Shown here: piece by piece, positions 58,701 through 64,000 of the stretch
Layout of the letters: each line of letters starts with the position of its first letter
Numbering within the stretch: position 1 is the stretch's first letter
From: Buddleja alternifolia
Lineage: Eukaryota > Streptophyta > Magnoliopsida > Lamiales > Scrophulariaceae
Length of the DNA: 64,000 bases
Direction: 5' to 3'
NCBI GenBank assembly: GCA_019426215.1
Contig: CM033391.1
Span: forward strand, 4,452,708 to 4,516,707
Made by a program: the position numbers and the translations under genes
The notes under the pieces: generated by a model
What the model was told of the DNA's origin: nothing
Seen by the model: only the letters and a program-made list of their open reading frames with translations
Database searches by the model: none

Positions 58701-61700
58701 CATGCCGATTAATCCGGGGGTACTTAAAGAAGAAGGTCAGGACAATTTCGTCATTCCGACAACTGACTGAAACAAATGATGTCCATTGACCGGGAAAATT
58801 TTAAAGACTCCCGGTCCATTTTACAACACACATTTAAAATGAGTGGGTAATTTTCACATCCACCTACCCTATGTAAACCGTCTCACCCCAAATATTTGTG
58901 TGGTGAAAAATAGACCTGTAGTGTGTAAACCACCACACTCCAAATGTTTGTATGGTGAAAAATGAACCGGGAGCAATACTCCCGATCCACCATAGAATTA
59001 CCCCTTGACCGGGTCTTCAAAATTAATTTCCCTTTAAATGCTGGTTAAATAAGAAAATACTTGGGAAATTGAAAAAAAAAATATTAATCTCATAATTACA
59101 TGTACTTGTTCGTTGTATTATTTTATTTTGGTAAGGAATTATCAGAAATCACAATTACACTATAATTGCAAGTTTTGTCATGCACCGACAAATTTGATGA
59201 GAAACTTTTAAGAATAACTCTTTATCTTCCAAAAGTCAGACACTAAAGCGAAAGTAGAAAAAAGCTCAAATTAGGTATATTACTATACTATTGACTTTAG
59301 CTAAAGGAAATCTTTGGATTAGAATAATCATTAGATTTTTATATAGCCAACTTTGTGTGTCTATATATATATATATAATATAAAATTATTCACGTTGAAT
59401 ATGGAGTAGCTACAACTACTCAAATTTTGTCTAATAGTATCACTATGGTTGTAGTCAAAATCCACTCAAAACCAAGTCAAAAATATTGAGAGTGGGAAAT
59501 AAATAAGATACATTCAATAGTAGTGTGTGCAATTTATATATAATTATCTATATACTAAATCTATTACTCTTACTTATTTTTAAGAACTCCCAAAATGAGA
59601 TTTTAAAAAATCAAAATCATCATACCAATAAAAGTAAGAACATGACACTACCAATACTTTATAGTATTATAGTGTCATAACATACAAAACTTCAATTGTT
59701 TCAACTTTGACTAAAGTTCATTACGACGCATTCATATTAAAATGAGAAAATCACATCATGTTAATAATAAAAGCATGCATACTTGACATGATACGTTCCT
59801 CACTATCTAAAATTGGACATTGTTGAAAATGTTTTCAGTAATAAATATAGAAGTGGATTCGTTAGGTCCGCTATTTCGGTGCTACATCTAACGGACATCA
59901 TTACATGACTCAATATATTATCCGTGTCTCATTGATATATATTGAAAACAATTATCACTTATTTTGTCAAAAGATTAAATTACATAAATCGAGCACATGT
60001 CACATACTAAATTGCCCTATTAATATTATGGGATAATAGCAGACACCCCCTCAGTTATGGGGTGATGTGCACTTTGCCCCCAACTTATTGAAATGTGCGA
60101 TTTACCCCTCACTTATCAAAAATGTGCACTTTACTCCTTCAGGTAACTCGTGCAGATTCAGGCACTTCACTTATCATAAAATTGGACTTTTGCCCCCCTA
60201 ACTTATGTGTTTTTGTAGCACTTTGCTACCTGACTTATGTGTTTTGTAGCACTTAGCCCCTGCCCGAAGGAGTGAAGTGCACATTTTTTATAAGGGAGGG
60301 TTAAATCGCACATTTCAATAGGGGGCAAAATACACATCACCCCATAATCAAGGGGTGTCTGCTTTTATTCCTAATATTATCTAGTATATTAAAGAGTGAA
60401 AAACCGTTATATTCATGATATGTTAGTGGTCCCACACTTTGTGTCAATTGAGTCTTATAAATGGGCCCCAATTGCCCGCAAGGTGTGCAACAAATCTCTC
60501 CAAGAAGCAAAGAGAAGAAAAAGGGAAACCAAGAGAATATATAAAGAAATTAAACCACCGACACTTTTGCATGTTACTTACTGAATTTATATAAAGAATT
60601 AAAAAAATATATCGTGAACTAAATTTAATTATTTAACAACCCAATATTAAATAATCCTATTTAAATATCTAGGTGCAAGATTCTTACATTAATTTTCAAG
60701 TCTCACAAATTATTGCCAGAAGCAACCACGTTTCATAGGTTAAAACACCTTTTTGATTTTAAAATTTTTCTATTAACATGATTCGATTCATACGTACTAT
60801 TTTCACATCAAATTCACTCATCATCTAATTTCTTTTTTTATTACAAAAAATTTAAATAGAATCGGCTCCAATCATCTACCAAATCCACATACTCATCACC
60901 TAATTAGTTAAAGCTTCATGGACTTAATTTTGAACTATATATGCCGTACTATAGTTCGTAACTTATTCACATCGCTTTAACATGTCAAAAGTATGATGTG
61001 ATGCTTCGAAACTTTATTAACACCAAAAGAGTAAAGATGTGAGATAATATTCACTTATTGAATTATTACCACTATCCAAAACAAGAATTATTACCACGAT
61101 CTTCTGAAGCTTTACAAATTATCAAACATGTCATGATAACTCGAGAAAAGGGGGTGAAATTGTATTGTAATATGCTTTTATTAACAGAATAATTTCTCAA
61201 ATCTAAAGACATTTTTCATAATTAGAGTTTTATGCAGGGATGTTTATGTAATTTACCCTATAACATTTACGGGCGAAGATAAACTTTTTCAAGAGAGTAA
61301 GGCTTACCAAACCTCCAACGAGCTTGTACGAGGGCGATATCCGGGTTGTGGATTAGGAATGGGACGGCCCGACGGAGAAAGTCGGGTTCGGGTCGAAAAT
61401 CAGCATCGAAGATGACTACATATTCACATGGTTTGACATAGTCATGTTTCAAGCCTTCTTTAAGAGCTCCAGCTTTGTATCCACCTCTTGTCTCTCTAAT
61501 TTGGTATCTAATATTAAGGCCTTTGCTTGCCCACCTTATACATTCTTTCTCAACCATATCCTAAAACAATTAATGAAGGTTTAATAATAACAAAAACAAA
61601 ATCTACAACAATTAATCCATTTTGGTATTTACATTGAACCCAAACAGGGGAATTCAGTGAAATAATTAGCTATAGTAATAATGTCGGTTTAGGTTGGAAT

Positions 61701-62947
61701 TATTTGTCGCTTATCATTAAAATGTAAATATCCGAAAAAAAAAAGCTAGCATAAGAAAAAAAATGTATATAACGTGAAATGCTAACATCGTTATATTGTC
61801 AAAACATAAGATAAAATTAAATGCAATATCTCGTGTATCAAAAATACAGAAAATCCTACATTAAATTACGCATGTTGTGACAAACTCTAATCCCGCAATA
61901 GTTTTTTCCAAAAATGCCTTTTCTTACCGCAAATATATATATATAGGTATAAGTGAACTGAAAAGGCCAAATTTAAGTACAGCCCGTGATCTTTGCTATT
62001 GAAAATTAGAACAAGATAAATAAAACATAAAATTCAGTAACAAGAAAAAACAAAAAAAGTGCCATTTTCAAAGATTAATTCATCAGAAAATGGATGAAAA
62101 AAACAAAAACCCATAACCCAATTAATTTCACTCCAATTATACACACACACATATTAATATATATATATATATGTATGTATAACTTAATTTCAATTAAAGA
62201 AATAAAAAAGCTATACAGAATTTCTGTATCTATTTATTTTTACCTTCACAACAAAGTCAGTAGAATCATCCAAAACTTGAATCACCAGCCTATCAGCAGG
62301 CCAAGAAAGATTACAAGCTGCACCAATGGAGATCTTGTAAACCTGCAACAGCCAAAAACCACTCTCAATCTCCGTAATTCTACGTCGCACTGAGTCCAAT
62401 AATTTGATATAGTATTCCATATCTATATATGAATCTTTTATATAAGTGCACGTGGGATGGCACACAATACACCCTACTACGTCAGAAATAGACACTGTGA
62501 CCATTAGACCTGGACTAGATTTTTCGATCAATCTCAGCCCATTTTTTCACACACACATACGTGTATCTGTGTGAAAATTGCAAAAAAAGAAACCAAGAAC
62601 AAAAACAGAGCACACACCTCTTTCTCATTAAACATGGGGATCTGAACAAGCACCATTGGAAAAGCTTCATTTCCCAATTCCACGTCATCAACCATGGGCT
62701 CCCATTTGTATCTCTTTTCAGGCTTTTTCCAGAAGAGTTTAACAAGAACTATAACAACCCCCATGTAAAGCCTCTCCATGAACACCATTATAGACATGGC
62801 TAAGCATATGTATACAGAGAGTCTCAGTAATGGCACTATCAATGGCGCTTTGATTAGCTCCCATAAAAGACCGATTTGCCCCGCTATATCCGCTGTGTAT
62901 CCCGGTAGAGAGTCTGGTATAAAGCTCTTTGCAGATACTTCAGCCAT
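55756..62947 (-). CDS. CSLA: Glucomannan 4-beta-mannosyltransferase (CSLA)
   Basis: Nine exons on the minus strand: 62947-62618, 62342-62244, 61560-61308, 57722-57612, 57461-57325, 57234-57121, 57005-56806, 56698-56501 and 55918-55756. They total 534 residues with continuous phase. CSLA enzymes are Golgi multipass GT2 transferases that build (gluco)mannan from GDP-mannose and GDP-glucose. Visible: N-terminal membrane segment (about 35-75), [21 protein letters not shown] (133-139), the FDADF catalytic pair (D195, D197), TVEDMDLA (286-293) and QQHRW (325-329), then C-terminal membrane spans and a final [13 protein letters not shown] segment. Length and sequence resemble AtCSLA9/CSLA2 (533 residues). 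After DDSTD the usual Pro is replaced by Phe. Intron 3 is 3585 bp and holds two MITEs. Start and stop are well supported; all catalytic motifs are intact. Confidence 0.96.
58794..59004. mobile_element. hAT-like MITE in CSLA intron 3
   Basis: Flanked by the 8-bp duplication TTGACCGG (58786-58793 and 59005-59012). Ends are AAAATTTTAAAG and CATAGAATTACCCC, with ACTCCCGGTCCATTTTACA and GAACCGGGAGCAATACTCCC inside. Same family as the interrupted MITE at 2317-5207, and shows what that one looked like before it was split. Confidence 0.85.
60030..60371. mobile_element. Mutator-like MITE in CSLA intron 3
   Basis: Flanked by the perfect 9-bp duplication TAATATTAT (60021-60029 and 60372-60380). TIRs of about 110 bp: GGATAATAGCAGACACCCCC and its complement, with ATGGGGTGATGTGCA, TTGAAATGTGCGATTTA and AAATGTGCACTT blocks. 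Non-coding. Confidence 0.9.
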
Positions 62948-63272
62948 TTTTGAAGAATTAAGAAATACAGGGGAATGTTAAAAACAGGGGAAGGTGAAAA
63001 ACAGGGGAATGCTCTGTTTTTTACTAGATCTGCTCTCTCTCTCTTTTTCTTTCTCTCTCTAGAAAAGAACGGAGAAATTGAACTTTGGATACAAAATGTG
63101 GTTGAATTTTTGAAGGGTTTTTAGTTTTGAGCCAAGCAATACTTCATGGCTGTTGCTATTGAGTTGAGAATGGAAGAGAGAGAAAGAAGTATTGTAGCAT
63201 TTTGAGGAGAGAGAGAGGGGGGAAGAGTGAGTGAGTGATAATGGGGGAGTGAGAGAGTGAGAAATGAAGAGG

Positions 63273-63279
63273 TTTTATA
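63273..63279 (-). promoter_or_regulatory. TATA box of CSLA
   Basis: On the minus strand TATAAAA, about 330 bp before the start codon. The leader between (62948-63250) has CT/GA-rich stretches (63034-63062, 63175-63255) common in plant 5' UTRs. Confidence 0.6.
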
Positions 63280-63588
63280 GTGAATACTTAGTCTTTTTTA
63301 ATGGATAAATAAATGGGAAAAAATGAAAAAAGAAAGAGAAAAAACATAAAGAGTGGCTTGTAATGTGCACTTGTTATTTTTAAAAAGTATATAGTAAAAA
63401 TCTTGATTCTTTATTTCCTTCATCGTCTTTCCTTTTTTTTCTAATTTTTGAAAAGGGGTTTTCACATTAATTATGTTTTGAAAATATTTAATTTAGGCAT
63501 AACATTGGTAATTAGACACGTATTTAATTAGATTTTGAATTGGTTTTGGGGAATTTCAATCTAGACGACTTTTTACTATTTTGGTAAA
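63280..63588. other. CSLA upstream region
   Basis: AT-rich promoter-flanking DNA. No distinct element was recognised beyond the TATA box. Confidence 0.45.
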
Positions 63589-63699
63589 TGATATTGGCAC
63601 TCCAAAAGTGTTATTGTCACTCCACTATTCAATACAAATTTCTTTCTAAAAATAATGAAAAGTGGAGCTCCAGTAGTAATTTTTGGAGTGCCAATATCA
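63589..63699. mobile_element. Short palindromic MITE, 111 bp
   Basis: TGATATTGGCACTCCAAAA and TTTTTGGAGTGCCAATATCA are near-perfect inverted ends, with a second inverted pair (TGTCACTCCACTATT / AAAGTGGAGCTCCAG) inside. TSD unclear. It lies about 0.6 kb upstream of the CSLA start codon. Confidence 0.75.
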
Positions 63700-64000
63700 A
63701 CTCCCTAATATTTTATGGTACTTTAAAGTTTAGAGTATAATTCATTGATGATGTCATTAAATTATATTTATTTAGGAAAATGATATAATTACCCACTATA
63801 TTATAGTAATAATGCATTTGTGGCAATGAAATTTTAAAATTTGTATTTCCTCAATAAATTCTTTTCAGAATTACTGAAAATGATTATTGGTAATTATGTT
63901 AACGGAAACATAGAGCATTACTCGTTCATTAACTGATTCAACTCATACTATTATTTATCTTTTTAATCTAGAAGAAAATCTTAAAAGCCAAAAAGGGGTC
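63700..64000. other. AT-rich window end
   Basis: Nothing recognisable; AT-rich DNA to the end of the window. Confidence 0.5.

Noticed and set aside
1..64000. Plant biosynthetic gene cluster or new multi-gene system.
   Set aside because: The intact genes (DUF7054, VPS29, HD2, tRNA-Leu, CSLA) are functionally unrelated, separately promoted and ordinary for a plant chromosome.

Overview
This is a nuclear segment of a flowering-plant (eudicot) genome. The evidence is spliced genes with GT-AG introns, plant-only gene families (HD2-type histone deacetylase, CSLA mannan synthase, a CC-NLR relic), AT-rich intergenic DNA and a dense load of plant transposons. The protein sequences would fit an asterid such as Lamiales, but I cannot prove the species.

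Layout. 1-6 kb: a Mutator-like MITE, then a stack of nested elements. A terminal-inverted-repeat (TIR) element is split by a hAT-like MITE (8-bp target-site duplication, TSD). That MITE is split by a 2.7-kb element whose two LTR-like ends are inverted relative to each other (5-bp TSD). 6.0-7.8 kb: a truncated, frameshifted NLR resistance-gene relic on the minus strand whose stop codon lies in the TIR element. 8.4-19 kb: gene-free; two CACTA-like palindromic MITEs, diverged tandem duplications and a 2.4-kb solo LTR. 20-23 kb: two MITEs and a two-exon DUF7054-type gene. 24.2-29.5 kb: a CACTA transposon with a 3-bp TSD, a decayed transposase and a tandem array of tRNA-like units. 31.6-38.1 kb: remains of a Ty1/copia and a Ty3/gypsy retrotransposon joined end to end, with another LTR-like insertion nested in the copia LTR.

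39-63 kb is the gene-bearing part: VPS29 (retromer, three coding exons, plus strand), an HD2-type histone deacetylase (eight exons, plus strand), tRNA-Leu(UAA), a dead LINE, and a CSLA glucomannan synthase (nine exons, minus strand) with two MITEs in its 3.6-kb third intron. The intact genes are unrelated housekeeping or cell-wall genes with their own promoters; nothing suggests a gene cluster or shared pathway.

The most unusual structures are the element with inverted LTRs (2440-5148), the roughly 311-bp dimeric array of tRNA-like units inside the CACTA element (about 28190-29060), and the gypsy/copia chimera. Exon boundaries were placed by eye from splice signals, reading-phase continuity and family similarity.
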